The notes beneath the pieces were generated by a model. It was given only the letters and a program-made list of their open reading frames with translations. It searched no databases and had not been told where the DNA came from. From the NCBI RefSeq assembly GCF_001514265.1, contig NZ_KQ948998.1, forward strand, positions 1 to 64,000: a stretch of 64,000 nt of DNA, read 5' to 3'. The translations under genes and the position numbers were made by a program. This document shows positions 16,079 to 25,307 of this stretch, one piece after another. Source of the DNA: Streptomyces resistomycificus (lineage in GTDB: Bacteria; Actinomycetota; Actinomycetes; Streptomycetales; Streptomycetaceae). The first letter of the stretch is position 1. Each line of letters begins with the position of its first letter.

Positions 16079-19000
16079 GTGACAGTGAGCCACATCGTCG
16101 TGAAGCGCCCGCCTCGGGCACTGCCGTCCGAAGTGCCCACGCAGGAGATCGTCCTGCAGCCTCCGCCCGAACTGCCGCGGGGGCACCAGGAAAGCGTGCT
16201 GATGCAACTCCTGCCGACCCTCGGCATGGGTGGCTCGGTGGTGTTCTTCTTCACGAACGGGCAGCCGTTCATGAAGATCATGGGCATGATCATGATCGCG
16301 TCGACGGTCGCCATGGCCATCGCCATGGTGGTCCGCTTCCGCCGGGGCTCCCAGGGGCAGTTGGCGGACATGCGCCGCGACTACCTGAGCTATCTGGCGC
16401 AGACCCGACGTACGGCTGTGGACACGGCGAAGGCGCAGCGGGACGCGCAGTACTTCCTGCACCCCTCGCCCGAGCAGCTGTGGGCTCTGGTCGCCGAGGG
16501 CAGCCGGGTGTGGGAACGGCGCCCCGGTGACGAGGACTTCGCCCAGGTCCGCATCGGCCTCGGCTCGCAGGCCCTCGCCAGCGGCCTGGTCGCCCCCGCG
16601 ACCGCCCCCGTCGAGCAGCTGGAGCCGCTGACCGCCGGTGCGATGCAGCGTTTCCTCGCCGTCCACGGCACCCTGGACGACCTGCCGATGGCCGTCTCGC
16701 TGCGGGCCTTCTACCACGTCACCATCAGCGGCGACCCGCAGTCCGTACGTTCCTCCGCCCGGGCCGTGGCCGGCTCGCTGGCCGCGCTGCACTCCCCCGA
16801 GGACCTGCTCATCGTGGTCGCGGCCGGCCGCGAGGAGTTGCCCCACTGGGAGTGGGCCAAGTGGCTGCCGCACGTCCAGGCGCCCGGCGCGGTGGACGGC
16901 GCGGGCAGTCGCAGGCTGATCGACAGCGATTCCCGCGAGCTGGAGAACCTGCTCTCCACCCGACTGACCGGCCGTCCGCGTTTCCACCCCAACGCGGCGC
17001 CCCTGCCGGAGGAACCGCACATCGTGGTGGTCCTCGACGGCGTCTCCCTGCCGCAGGACTCCGTCCTGGCCAACCCCGAGGGCCTGCAGGGCGTCACGGT
17101 CCTCGAGATCGTCCCCGGCGAGCTGACGGGAGCCGGCGGCGAGCTCTCCATCGTCGTACGACCCGACGCACTGCACCTGGAGTCGGGGCACGGCGTGGTC
17201 TACGAGGGGACTCCCGACGCCCTCTCCCACGAGTCCGCGGAGGCCCTCGCCCGGCAACTCGCCCCGCTGCGGATGGCCTCCGGCGGGGACGACGACGAGC
17301 CCCTCCTCGCCAACCTGGAGTTCACCGACCTGCTGAACCTCGGTGACGCGGCGTCCGTCGACACCAGGCGCACCTGGCGGCCGCGTTCGCTGGCCGAGCG
17401 GCTGCGGGTTCCGATCGGGCTCGGCGAGGACGGCCGGCCCGTGATGCTGGACCTCAAGGAGGCCGCGCAGGAGGGCATGGGGCCGCACGGCCTGTGCGTG
17501 GGCGCCACCGGTTCCGGCAAGTCGGAGCTGCTGCGCACCCTGGTGCTGGGCCTGGCCGTGACGCACTCCTCGGAGACGCTGAACTTCGTCCTCGCGGACT
17601 TCAAGGGCGGTGCGACCTTCGCCGGTATGGCGCAGATGCCGCACGTGGCGGCCGTCATCACCAACCTCGCGGACGATCTGACCCTGGTCGACCGTATGGG
17701 CGACTCCATCCGCGGCGAGCTCAACCGCCGCCAGGAGATGCTGCGCGACGCGGGCAACTACGCCAACATCCACGACTACGAGAAGGCGCGGGCCGCGGGT
17801 GCTCCCCTGCAGCCCATTCCCTCCCTGGTGCTGGTGATCGACGAGTTCAGCGAACTCCTCACCGCCAAGCCGGACTTCATCGAGATGTTCGTGCAGATCG
17901 GCCGTATCGGCCGGTCGCTCGGTGTGCATCTGCTGCTGGCGTCGCAGCGCCTGGAGGAGGGCCGCCTGCGCGGTCTGGAGACCTACCTGTCGTACCGGAT
18001 CGGTCTGCGCACCTTCTCCGCGGCGGAGTCCCGGGCCGCGATCGGTGTTCCGGACGCCTACGAACTGCCGAACGTCCCGGGTTCCGGCATCCTCAAGTTC
18101 GGCACGGGCGAGATGGTGCGCTTCAAGGCGGCGTACGTCTCCGGTGTGTACCGCTCCGGCCCGCAGCGTTCGGCACTGAGCGGCGGCCCACTGCCGGTGA
18201 ACCGGAGGCCGGTGCTGTTCACGGCGTCCGAAGTGCCGGTCCAGTACGTGGCGGTACCCCAGCAGCGTCCCGCGGACGACGGTCCTCAGGTCGACGACGC
18301 GCTCGCCGACACCGTGCTCGACGTGGTCGTGCGCCGACTTGAGGCACAGGGCCCGGCGGCCCACCAGGTGTGGCTGCCGCCGCTGGACAGCCCGCCGTCG
18401 CTGGACGCCCTGCTGCCCGGTCTCACGGCGGTGCAGGGCCGCGGACTCACCCAGCCGGGCTATGAGGGCGCCGGGCGTCTGGTCGTGCCGGTCGGCCTTC
18501 TGGACAAGCCGTTCGAGCAGCGCCGCGACCCGCTCTGGATCGACTTCTCCGGCGCGGCCGGCCACATGCAGATCATCGGCGGCCCGCAGTCCGGAAAGTC
18601 GACCCTCCTGCGCACCCTGATCTCCTCGTTCGCGCTGACGCACACACCACACGAAGTCCAGTTCTACGGACTCGACTTCGGTGGCGGCGGCATGGCCGCG
18701 GTGGCCGGCCTGCCGCATGTGGGAGGCGTGGCCTCACGCCTGGACCCGGAGCGGGTACGGCGCACGGTGGCCGAGGTGTTCGGCGTGCTGACCCGCCGCG
18801 AGGAGTACTTCCGCTCCGCCGGCATCCCGTCGATCGGGGACTTCCGGGCCCGACGGGCCCGGGGCGAGATCTCCGTGACGGACCAGCCGTGGGGTGACGT
18901 CTTCCTGGTCATCGACGGCTGGGGCAACTTCCGCACCGAATACGACATGTTGGAGCCGATCGTCCTCGACATCGCGGCGCGCGGCCTGGGCTACGGCATC

Positions 19001-20056
19001 CACGTGGTCCTCTCGGCGTCGAGGTCGATGGAGGTCCGGTCCAACCTCAAGGACCACCTGATGAACCGCCTCGAGCTGCGGCTCGGCGACCCCATGGACT
19101 CCGACATGGACCGCAAGGTCGCCGCGAACGTGCCCTCGGGGGTTCCCGGACGCGGCCAGTCCCCGCAGAAGCTGCACTTCATGGCCGCGGTGCCGCGGAT
19201 CGACGGACTGAACTCCGACACGGAGCTGTCGGAGGCCACGGCGGCGCTGGCGACCGAGGTCACCCGGCACTGGCAGGCGCCCGGTGCGCCCGAGGTCCGG
19301 CTGCTGCCCCGCGAGTTCTCGGCCGCGCAACTACCTCCGGGCGACCGCCTTCCGCAGCGCGGTGTCGCCTTCGCACTAGACGAGGACAACCTCGAACCGG
19401 TCTTCGTGGACTTCGAGCAGGACCCGTTCTTCCTCGTCTTCGGCGAGAGCGAGTCGGGCAAGTCGAACCTGCTGCGGCTGTTGATCAAGCAGCTGACGGA
19501 ACGGTATCCGGGTCACGAGGCCAAGCTGTTCGTCATCGACAACAGGCGCTCGCTGCTGGACGTGACCCCGGCGTCCCACCTGGCCGAGTACATCCCCATG
19601 TCCAACGCCATGGACCACCACATGGGCGCCCTGGCCGACCTGATGAAGCGCCGCTCCCCCACGGCCGACGTGACGGCGCAGCAGCTGCGGGACCGGAGCT
19701 GGTGGCAGGGACCGACCGTGTACGTCGTGATCGACGACTACGACCTGGTGTCCACGTCGAGCGGGAACCCGCTGTCCGGCCTGACCGAGCTCCTGCCGTT
19801 CGCCCGCGACGTGGGCGTGCGGTTCATCATCGCCCGTTCCACGGCCGGTGCCGGGCGGGCGTCGTACGAGGCGTTCATGCAGCGCATCAAGGAACTGGGC
19901 GCACAGGGGGTCGTCCTGGCCGGCGACCCGGGCGAAGGCGACCTCCTCGGCGGGGTTCGGGCGCGGCCGATGCCCGCGGGACGGGGCATCTTCGTGTCTC
20001 GGCGCCGGGGGAAGCCGTTGGTTCAGGTGGGGTTGGTGGCTGAGAGGGACTACTGA
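16079..20056 (+). CDS. eccC: Type VII secretion FtsK/SpoIIIE ATPase EccC
   Basis: EccC is the motor ATPase of the ESX system; it recognises C-terminal signals of WXG100 substrates. Two transmembrane helices lie near residues 42-80. Three FtsK-like ATPase domains follow, with Walker A motifs GATGSGKS (475-482), GGPQSGKS (from 834) and GESESGKS (from 1122). The matching Walker B segments are LVLVIDEF, VFLVIDGW and VYVVIDDY. The 1325-residue length is that of a fused EccCa-EccCb, normal for Streptomyces. A GTG start is used; an alternative GTG lies two codons later. It stands opposite eccD and precedes a small broken gene and the convergent esx pair. Confidence 0.95.
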   Translation: MTVSHIVVKRPPRALPSEVPTQEIVLQPPPELPRGHQESVLMQLLPTLGMGGSVVFFFTNGQPFMKIMGMIMIASTVAMAIAMVVRFRRGSQGQLADMRRDYLSYLAQTRRTAVDTAKAQRDAQYFLHPSPEQLWALVAEGSRVWERRPGDEDFAQVRIGLGSQALASGLVAPATAPVEQLEPLTAGAMQRFLAVHGTLDDLPMAVSLRAFYHVTISGDPQSVRSSARAVAGSLAALHSPEDLLIVVAAGREELPHWEWAKWLPHVQAPGAVDGAGSRRLIDSDSRELENLLSTRLTGRPRFHPNAAPLPEEPHIVVVLDGVSLPQDSVLANPEGLQGVTVLEIVPGELTGAGGELSIVVRPDALHLESGHGVVYEGTPDALSHESAEALARQLAPLRMASGGDDDEPLLANLEFTDLLNLGDAASVDTRRTWRPRSLAERLRVPIGLGEDGRPVMLDLKEAAQEGMGPHGLCVGATGSGKSELLRTLVLGLAVTHSSETLNFVLADFKGGATFAGMAQMPHVAAVITNLADDLTLVDRMGDSIRGELNRRQEMLRDAGNYANIHDYEKARAAGAPLQPIPSLVLVIDEFSELLTAKPDFIEMFVQIGRIGRSLGVHLLLASQRLEEGRLRGLETYLSYRIGLRTFSAAESRAAIGVPDAYELPNVPGSGILKFGTGEMVRFKAAYVSGVYRSGPQRSALSGGPLPVNRRPVLFTASEVPVQYVAVPQQRPADDGPQVDDALADTVLDVVVRRLEAQGPAAHQVWLPPLDSPPSLDALLPGLTAVQGRGLTQPGYEGAGRLVVPVGLLDKPFEQRRDPLWIDFSGAAGHMQIIGGPQSGKSTLLRTLISSFALTHTPHEVQFYGLDFGGGGMAAVAGLPHVGGVASRLDPERVRRTVAEVFGVLTRREEYFRSAGIPSIGDFRARRARGEISVTDQPWGDVFLVIDGWGNFRTEYDMLEPIVLDIAARGLGYGIHVVLSASRSMEVRSNLKDHLMNRLELRLGDPMDSDMDRKVAANVPSGVPGRGQSPQKLHFMAAVPRIDGLNSDTELSEATAALATEVTRHWQAPGAPEVRLLPREFSAAQLPPGDRLPQRGVAFALDEDNLEPVFVDFEQDPFFLVFGESESGKSNLLRLLIKQLTERYPGHEAKLFVIDNRRSLLDVTPASHLAEYIPMSNAMDHHMGALADLMKRRSPTADVTAQQLRDRSWWQGPTVYVVIDDYDLVSTSSGNPLSGLTELLPFARDVGVRFIIARSTAGAGRASYEAFMQRIKELGAQGVVLAGDPGEGDLLGGVRARPMPAGRGIFVSRRRGKPLVQVGLVAERDY

Positions 20057-20057
20057 G

Positions 20058-20321
20058 GTGCCGTACGTGGTACCGGCCGGCGGGGCGCTGCCGCTTGGCG
20101 TGGGGATCTTCCTGATCCTGCCGGCTCTGGTACTCGGGGGACTCGGCACGGCCATCCAGCGGGCGCTGTGCTGACGGTTCCAGGCACGCCGGTTCCGGGA
20201 CCCGGAGGCGAACGAGCCGTCGGACTCCGAGTACCGGTCGAAGCGGATCGTGGCGTTCGCCTGTGCGGCGGTCATGGTGGGTACGGCCGTGTGGTCGTTC
20301 TCGATGGCTGCTCAGGTGTGA
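20058..20321 (+). pseudogene. Small two-span membrane protein interrupted by in-frame TGA
   Basis: Starting at GTG 20058, two bases after the eccC stop, the frame encodes a hydrophobic helix (LPLGVGIFLILPALVLGGLG). It reaches TGA at codon 39 (20172-20174) and then continues in the same frame. The continuation has a plausible cytoplasmic segment (RFRDPEANEPSDSEYRSKR) and a second helix (VAFACAAVMVGTAVW) before TGA at 20319. Both halves have good codon bias and together resemble one 87-residue two-span protein. It is either a recent nonsense mutation, a sequencing error, or recoding of UGA. The coupling to eccC suggests a T7SS accessory protein. Confidence 0.6.
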
Positions 20322-20392
20322 GGAGCGATGGTGGGCCGGGTTTCAACCATGACCCTCTGCCGATACGCATCGCGGCATGACCGATACGGCAA

Positions 20393-20423
20393 AGGGTGGG
20401 CACCTCCCGCGCGTGCCCACCCT
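20393..20423. terminator. Bidirectional terminator between eccC and esx operons
   Basis: An 11-bp perfect stem (20393-20403 with 20413-20423) lies between the plus-strand eccC unit and the minus-strand esxA gene that ends at 20444. Confidence 0.8.
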
Positions 20424-20443
20424 GTCGTGCCGATCCGCTCAGC

Positions 20444-20746
20444 TCACTGGAAGTAGCTGGCCGCCTTCATGTCACCGGCGCGGTAGTCACCGCCGGCGTC
20501 GGTGACCTTCTTGCCGATGCTGACGAGCGCCTGGTGAATGGCGTCGGCGTCGGCGTCCCACTCCTTCATCTTGCCGCCGAACGCGTTCGCGGCCTCGCCT
20601 TCCCAGCCCGCGGCGACGCGGACAACCGCGGCCTTCAGCGCCTGGATGTCCGATTCGAGCTTGCTGGCCTGGTTGCCGAGCTCGGTGGTGATCGCGTCGA
20701 GACCGCCGTACTTAACAGCGAGACCGTCGTAGTTGACGTTGGCCAT
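20444..20746 (-). CDS. esxA: WXG100 protein EsxA
   Basis: A 100-residue helix-turn-helix hairpin protein of the WXG100 family. The turn motif is GWEGEA near residue 48. It lacks a signal peptide, as expected for a type VII substrate that leaves the cell as a folded heterodimer through EccC/EccD. The ATG has GAGGAA upstream. It follows the second WXG100 gene by 67 bases on the same strand, forming the canonical pair, and lies close to eccC. Confidence 0.92.
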   Translation of the reverse strand: MANVNYDGLAVKYGGLDAITTELGNQASKLESDIQALKAAVVRVAAGWEGEAANAFGGKMKEWDADADAIHQALVSIGKKVTDAGGDYRAGDMKAASYFQ

Positions 20747-20812
20747 CGTTCCTCATTCCTTCATGTGGCTTGTCGCGGGCCTGAGCGAGCCCGGCTGTGC
20801 GAGGGGGATCGC

Positions 20813-21151
20813 TCAGTAGCTGCTGAGCGCCGACTTCTCTCCGCCGTACTCGACATCGATGCTCTGCATGCTGGCGCGGATCGCGTCCTCGCCCGTGCTG
20901 TTGATGTTGCGGGTCTCGTTGATGTTGTCGAGGAACCACGTGAGCAGGGCGCCGATGTGCTTCACACGCTCGTTGATCTCGACCTGCTTGGAGTTGAAGG
21001 CCGCGGCGCCGATGCCCTGCCAGTGCACCTCCATCGTGTCCAGGGTGCCCTGGAGGCTACTCAGCGTGCCTCGCATCGACTCGTACCGCTCGACCATTTC
21101 CTTTTCGAGCAGGATGACTTCGCTGTTACTGAGCTTCTGTCCCTCTGCCAC
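20813..21151 (-). CDS. esxB: WXG100 protein EsxB
   Basis: A 112-residue WXG100 protein with the turn motif HWQGIGAAAF and a long amphipathic helix before it. The GTG at 21151, with an AAGGGAAG ribosome site upstream, is preferred over the ATG at 21169, whose codon overlaps that site. The C-terminal part (IRASMQSIDVEYGGEKSALSSY) carries an acidic/aromatic tail like those that bind EccC in other ESX systems. It is partner of the EsxA gene downstream and follows a mycosin gene. Confidence 0.88.
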   Translation of the reverse strand: MAEGQKLSNSEVILLEKEMVERYESMRGTLSSLQGTLDTMEVHWQGIGAAAFNSKQVEINERVKHIGALLTWFLDNINETRNINSTGEDAIRASMQSIDVEYGGEKSALSSY

Positions 21152-21254
21152 GGCTGGACTTCCCTTCATGGAATTCAGTGTTGTTACGGGGTTGCTTGCG
21201 GGGCCGCGGCGGAGCGACGCCTCACCTGAGGCGGAGCGCAGCTGCGGGGAACCG

Positions 21255-22532
21255 TCAGGGGGTTCGCCTCTTGCGTGCCAGGGCGAAGGCTCCGCCGCCG
21301 ATCACCACAACTAGGGCGGCGCCAAGGATTACGTACAACTGGGTTTTGTCATCAGATGAGTTCGAGCTGGATCCTGCCGCCGAGGTCGCGTCGCCTGAAG
21401 TATCCTTCGGCGCTTGTGACGCGGCTGAGGCGGAAGCAGAGGAAGAGGGAGGGGAGGAGACTCCGGGGATGCCGGTCCCGTTCTCGTAGCTAAGAGGATC
21501 CGTGTTGGCGGGGCCCGGGTTGATGCTGCTGCTTTCCAGCACCTTGCGAGGGCGGACCAGGCCGTAGCCGAGGTAGTTGCTCGGCTCATCCTTCGGCCAG
21601 TCCCGGCCGGCCGTATCGATCAAGGAGCGGAGGACCTGGTTGGCCGTCCAGTCGGGGTGTGCGGACCAGATGAGGGCTGCGGAGGCGGAGGCGATGGCAG
21701 TTGCCATACTTGTTCCTTCTCCGTCGGAGCAGTACGCGCGAAATGTGGCGTCGCACCACGTGGGCACGTTGAGGCCAGGCGCCGCCAGATCGACATAGTT
21801 GCCGTGCTCCGAGAAGGATCCGACTGTCCCCGTCTCGTCCGCGGCAGCCACTCCGACGACATAGGGGTAGGCGGCTGGAAAGCCGATGAAGTTCTTGGAT
21901 TCGGCGTCATTGCCCGTGCCGGCAAACATCAGCTTGCCCTTGGATTGGGCGTACTTGACGGCGGCCTCCTCATCGGGGTTGGTAATATCGCCGCCGAACG
22001 ACATGCTCAGGATTTGGGCGTCGCTGTCAGCAGCCGCCTTGATCGCATCCGCGATCGACGGAGTCTTCTTTTTGTCGGTGCTGTTCGTCACGCCCTTGGT
22101 CAGCACCCGATAGGGAACGATTTTCGCTCCAGGGGCCAGGCCCTGCAGGCCACCTCCGGCCCCTGTACCGGCAATCAACTCCGCCATGCTGGTGCCGTGG
22201 CCCAGGTAGTCCTCGGTGGCGTTGTACGAGACCGCACGTGGCACCTCACCTTGGAGCACCTGTCCCTTCAGGGACGAGGTATCGGGATTCACACCAGTGT
22301 CCAGCACGGCAACCTTTACGCCTTTGCCAGTGCTGACCTTCCACATCCCTTCCACGTCCATCGGGTCCAAGTACCACTGCTTCGACTGGACATCGGCGGC
22401 CACTGCGTTCGGAGCCAGCCCCGAAGACACGACGGCGAACGCGCCGAGTGCCGCGCACACGGCCGACACTCGTCGTCCGGCACGTCCTGCGAAAAGCGCA
22501 GTCAATCCGCCACGTGGGCTGGTCCCTGTCAT
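21255..22532 (-). CDS. mycP: Mycosin, S8 subtilisin-like serine protease (copy 1)
   Basis: A 425-residue membrane-anchored mycosin-type protease. A signal peptide ends near residue 45. The catalytic triad is intact: Asp in VAVLDTGVN, His in YLGHGTSMA and Ser in GEGTSMATA. A Ser/Thr/Ala-rich linker precedes a C-terminal transmembrane helix (LYVILGAALVVVIGGGAFAL) and a basic tail. Third codon positions are visibly less GC-rich than in eccC or eccD. It lies between a large WXG100-type protein and esxB. Two mycosins in one ESX locus suggests division of labour; the substrate is unknown. Confidence 0.9.
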   Translation of the reverse strand: MTGTSPRGGLTALFAGRAGRRVSAVCAALGAFAVVSSGLAPNAVAADVQSKQWYLDPMDVEGMWKVSTGKGVKVAVLDTGVNPDTSSLKGQVLQGEVPRAVSYNATEDYLGHGTSMAELIAGTGAGGGLQGLAPGAKIVPYRVLTKGVTNSTDKKKTPSIADAIKAAADSDAQILSMSFGGDITNPDEEAAVKYAQSKGKLMFAGTGNDAESKNFIGFPAAYPYVVGVAAADETGTVGSFSEHGNYVDLAAPGLNVPTWCDATFRAYCSDGEGTSMATAIASASAALIWSAHPDWTANQVLRSLIDTAGRDWPKDEPSNYLGYGLVRPRKVLESSSINPGPANTDPLSYENGTGIPGVSSPPSSSASASAASQAPKDTSGDATSAAGSSSNSSDDKTQLYVILGAALVVVIGGGAFALARKRRTP

Positions 22533-22556
22533 GCCTCTGTAGATCCTCGCTCGTGT

Positions 22557-24248
22557 TCAGTCAGTCACCGGCGGCGCGTTACGCCGCGGCGGGTCGGGCT
22601 GACGTTCGCCTTCACGGACTTCACCATTCGTGTTCCGCCGATTCCCCCTCGGGCCGGGCATGGCGTCAGTACCGCCTCCGGCCGATCCACCGCTTCTCGC
22701 AGCGGCGGCTCGCCCCCTGGGCGTACCAACAACGCCGTCAGGATTACCCCCAGCGGAGCGGCCAGTCTGGTCGGTACGAGAGCCGGTAGCAGGATTGGAG
22801 TTCGGTGCCCCGATGACTCCACGCTGTCCGATCTGGCCGGCAGTCGCGCGGGAGGCAGTGTTGCCGTCGGCGCCGACGACCGTACCGCGAGGCACCCTGG
22901 AACCTGATGGCCCTGGATTGACACTGGTGATGGGCCGTCCTCCGACGACACCATTACCGCGCGACGCCCCTGAACTCGTGCCACCGGCACGGCCACTCGT
23001 CGGTCCCGCGATCGGGCGCGCCGTACCACCGGAGACACCTCGCCCCATGGGTGACGCCCCGCCGCCTCGGATTCCCGACTGCCCCGGAGTAGTTGCGCGC
23101 CCCATGGGGCCCGTCGCGCCACGCCCGCCAGCGGTGCCACTAGGAGTCGCTGTGCGGCCCTGAGCCGAGATCGGGGCCCTGTTGTTGCCGTTCGCTCCGC
23201 CGAAGCCCGAGGGACGGCCGGTCAGCCCACTCGGAGGAGGAACCGCGCCGGGGGAGAATGGCGGGACCGGCCCTCCGTTCCCGCCGCTCGGACCAGGGCC
23301 TGTCGTCGGCATGTTGGTCGCCGGCCTCGTGGTCTCCTGAGGCGGGAGAGTTCCTACGCTGTCAATGTTTGTACCGACGTTCACATCCGGGCGGGTGGTC
23401 GGGGCGTCCACATGCCGGATCGGCGGTGTCGTGACTTCCGAACGGGGATGTGTGGTTCCTGTGCCGGAGTAATCATTCCCGACCGCCAGGGACTCACGAC
23501 CGGCCCCAAGGCCCGTGCCGCCTTGCACATCACTGTGATTGAACGGGTCGCGATAGCTCGGATCCGGCTTGGGTACCCCCACATCCGGCATGGCCTCGAA
23601 CGTAGGCGCCTGCTGATTCGCCAGGTATCCCTCTGACACCTCGTAGAACGAGGCCAGCCGGTTCATCTGGTTGATCGCTTCTTGGCGGTCCTTCTCGACC
23701 TTGACCGCCGCCGTGTACTCCTCGTTACCGTCGACCTGCTTGGGCGTCGGGATGTCCTCCACCGTCTTGCGGACGGCCCGGGTGTCGCGCGGCGGCATGG
23801 CGCTGCGGACCGACGCGAGGCCCGTGGCCGCTGCGGTGATCTGGGTACCGGCGGTTTCGGCGAAGGTCGCCAGCTCAAGAGCGTGCTTGACGAGGTTTTC
23901 GCCCCATGTGTGGAAGGCCGTGGCGGACTCGCCCTCCCACTCGACCCTCCCGATGTGGCTCTTCAGTTCGTTGGCGGCCTTCTCGATGGCGTCCTTGGCG
24001 TCCCACAGGGCCTTGCCCGCGGTCTCCAGGTCCTCCGGCTTCGCGGACTCGACCAGGTCGATCATGGCGTTCAGGTCGTGGCTCTCGAAGTCCGTCTTGC
24101 CGAAGACGCGAGGGACACCACCACCAAAGGGAAAGGCCCTGCTGACGAATGCCGTTCCCTGATTGATCAAGTCGATGGCGCTGAGCTGCGCGGCTGCGTC
24201 TTGCTTCTCCGCCTGGTGCGGATCCTGGTGCTTGCGCTCGTCACTCAT
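22557..24248 (-). CDS. WXG100-domain protein with long Gly/Pro/Arg-rich tail
   Basis: A 563-residue protein starting at ATG 24248, which overlaps the previous stop as TGATG. The N-terminal ~200 residues form a WXG100/PPE-like helical domain with the turn motif RVEWEGESATAFHTWG. From about residue 210 the chain is low complexity, rich in Pro, Gly, Thr and Arg, with repeated short motifs (GRATTPG, GRGATGPMG, ARPIAGP). This looks like a secreted or surface-exposed T7SS substrate whose tail could span the cell wall. No catalytic domain is visible. Its operon partners are the small helical protein upstream and mycosin 1 downstream. Confidence 0.8.
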   Translation of the reverse strand: MSDERKHQDPHQAEKQDAAAQLSAIDLINQGTAFVSRAFPFGGGVPRVFGKTDFESHDLNAMIDLVESAKPEDLETAGKALWDAKDAIEKAANELKSHIGRVEWEGESATAFHTWGENLVKHALELATFAETAGTQITAAATGLASVRSAMPPRDTRAVRKTVEDIPTPKQVDGNEEYTAAVKVEKDRQEAINQMNRLASFYEVSEGYLANQQAPTFEAMPDVGVPKPDPSYRDPFNHSDVQGGTGLGAGRESLAVGNDYSGTGTTHPRSEVTTPPIRHVDAPTTRPDVNVGTNIDSVGTLPPQETTRPATNMPTTGPGPSGGNGGPVPPFSPGAVPPPSGLTGRPSGFGGANGNNRAPISAQGRTATPSGTAGGRGATGPMGRATTPGQSGIRGGGASPMGRGVSGGTARPIAGPTSGRAGGTSSGASRGNGVVGGRPITSVNPGPSGSRVPRGTVVGADGNTASRATAGQIGQRGVIGAPNSNPATGSRTDQTGRSAGGNPDGVVGTPRGRAAAARSGGSAGGGTDAMPGPRGNRRNTNGEVREGERQPDPPRRNAPPVTD

Positions 24249-24706
24249 CAGAGGCCACCCCCTGCCTGCTTGTCGCCGGAGCGCTTCTTCACGGGCTCCC
24301 CGTGCTCTGCCGCTTCCGCGGCGGCCCGCTCCCGCCGCGCTTCCTCTTCCTGCCGCCCGATCTCGGTCTGGATCTCCCAGAACCGTCGCCGCTGCTCCTC
24401 TTCGATGTCGCTGAAGTTGCCGCTCGCGCCGTTCACGGCGATCTGGAGCGCTTCGATCTGCAGGCCCAGGTTCTTGGAGAGCGCAGTCAGCCGCTCGTGG
24501 ACGCGCTCGTACTGCGCGTAGAGCCCGGAAGCCTCGTCGAAGCGACCCGCGCCCTTGAACGACGCCTCTGAGAGACGGTGCGCGCCCAGCTTCTGCGCGC
24601 TGCCTTGCGAGCCTTCGAAGTTGGAGAGCGCGGCGTCCACACGCTTCTTGAACTCTCCGAGCGACTCCAGGCGGACTTTGAGAGCCTGGCGCTCCGCAGC
24701 AGGCAC
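24248..24706 (-). CDS. Small helical T7SS-associated protein
   Basis: A 152-residue, almost entirely helical protein without a signal peptide, starting at GTG 24706 behind GGAAGGAAGG. It has a WXG100-like length and helix pattern (residues 1-95) but no W-x-G turn, followed by a charged coiled coil (EEEQRRRFWEIQTEIGRQEE). Translation is coupled to the WXG100-tail protein by a TGATG overlap, so it is a likely chaperone or heterodimer partner. The partnership is inferred from coupling and fold. Confidence 0.72.
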   Translation of the reverse strand: MPAAERQALKVRLESLGEFKKRVDAALSNFEGSQGSAQKLGAHRLSEASFKGAGRFDEASGLYAQYERVHERLTALSKNLGLQIEALQIAVNGASGNFSDIEEEQRRRFWEIQTEIGRQEEEARRERAAAEAAEHGEPVKKRSGDKQAGGGL

Positions 24707-24787
24707 GATGCCTTCCTTCCCCGTTCCCCGTTTGTGAAGCAGTCGAGCGGTGCACAGGTGGTGGCCTGATCAACACACTCGACGACC

Positions 24788-24816
24788 ACTGTAGTCATTG
24801 TGTAAATCGCGGCCAA
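24788..24816 (-). promoter_or_regulatory. Candidate promoter of the WXG/mycosin/esx operon
   Basis: On the minus strand TTGGCC (24816-24811) and TACAGT (24793-24788) are 17 bases apart, about 80 bases upstream of the GTG at 24706. This may drive the genes down to esxA. Confidence 0.4.
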
Positions 24817-25307
24817 CTGAACTTTGTGTTAGGTGAGTTACGAAGTTGTCGAGACACCATCAGAGGGCCGCTCTGAAACACCCCGAAACGCCTGAAACAT
24901 GGGCAAGTCACTCGCGCTTCACCCTGCTCGCTTCCTGCCAGGAACGGTCTCTATGGGGCAGATGTCGTACGGGGCGCGTTCTTTGCTATCCCAAAACGTG
25001 CCATCGCTCGAGGCCGGCGCGTGGTTGCATGGCGCCCGTCGATGCTCGCCGCGGGTCGGTCGTCGGCGGCCGCCGGGCGACGACCTCGCCGGGATACTCA
25101 CGCCCCGTTAAAGTGGCGACGCACGCGCCTTGAACCACGTTGCCCATGTCCGCATAACCGGTGTTGGACTACCAGTGGGCCTCAAGGCCGAGGAGCCTCA
25201 CCACACGCTTGGTGATCGGCCGCGGCCTCTGCGAGTCCGCACGCGCGTCCATTCGTGCGAGAGCCGCTTGAGCAGAGGCAACAGGCCGTGGCCGGACTTG
25301 ACGCCAC
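24817..25307. other. Non-coding interval
   Basis: About 490 bases between the T7SS substrate operon and the immunity gene. Frames on both strands are short and carry no recognisable motif. I see no repeat, tRNA or clear promoter beyond the one listed at its left edge. Confidence 0.4.

Noticed and set aside
15956..18718. A 920-residue open frame opposite eccC
   Set aside because: No motif or start signal, and it lies wholly against the coding frame of EccC ATPase domain 1.
20172..20174. Selenocysteine codon
   Set aside because: I saw no convincing selenocysteine-insertion hairpin directly after the TGA and no selenoprotein homologue is known to me; kept only as a remote option.
25130..25300. 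Transposase remnant upstream of the immunity stop
   Set aside because: All three minus-strand frames were read and none shows a DDE or other transposase motif.
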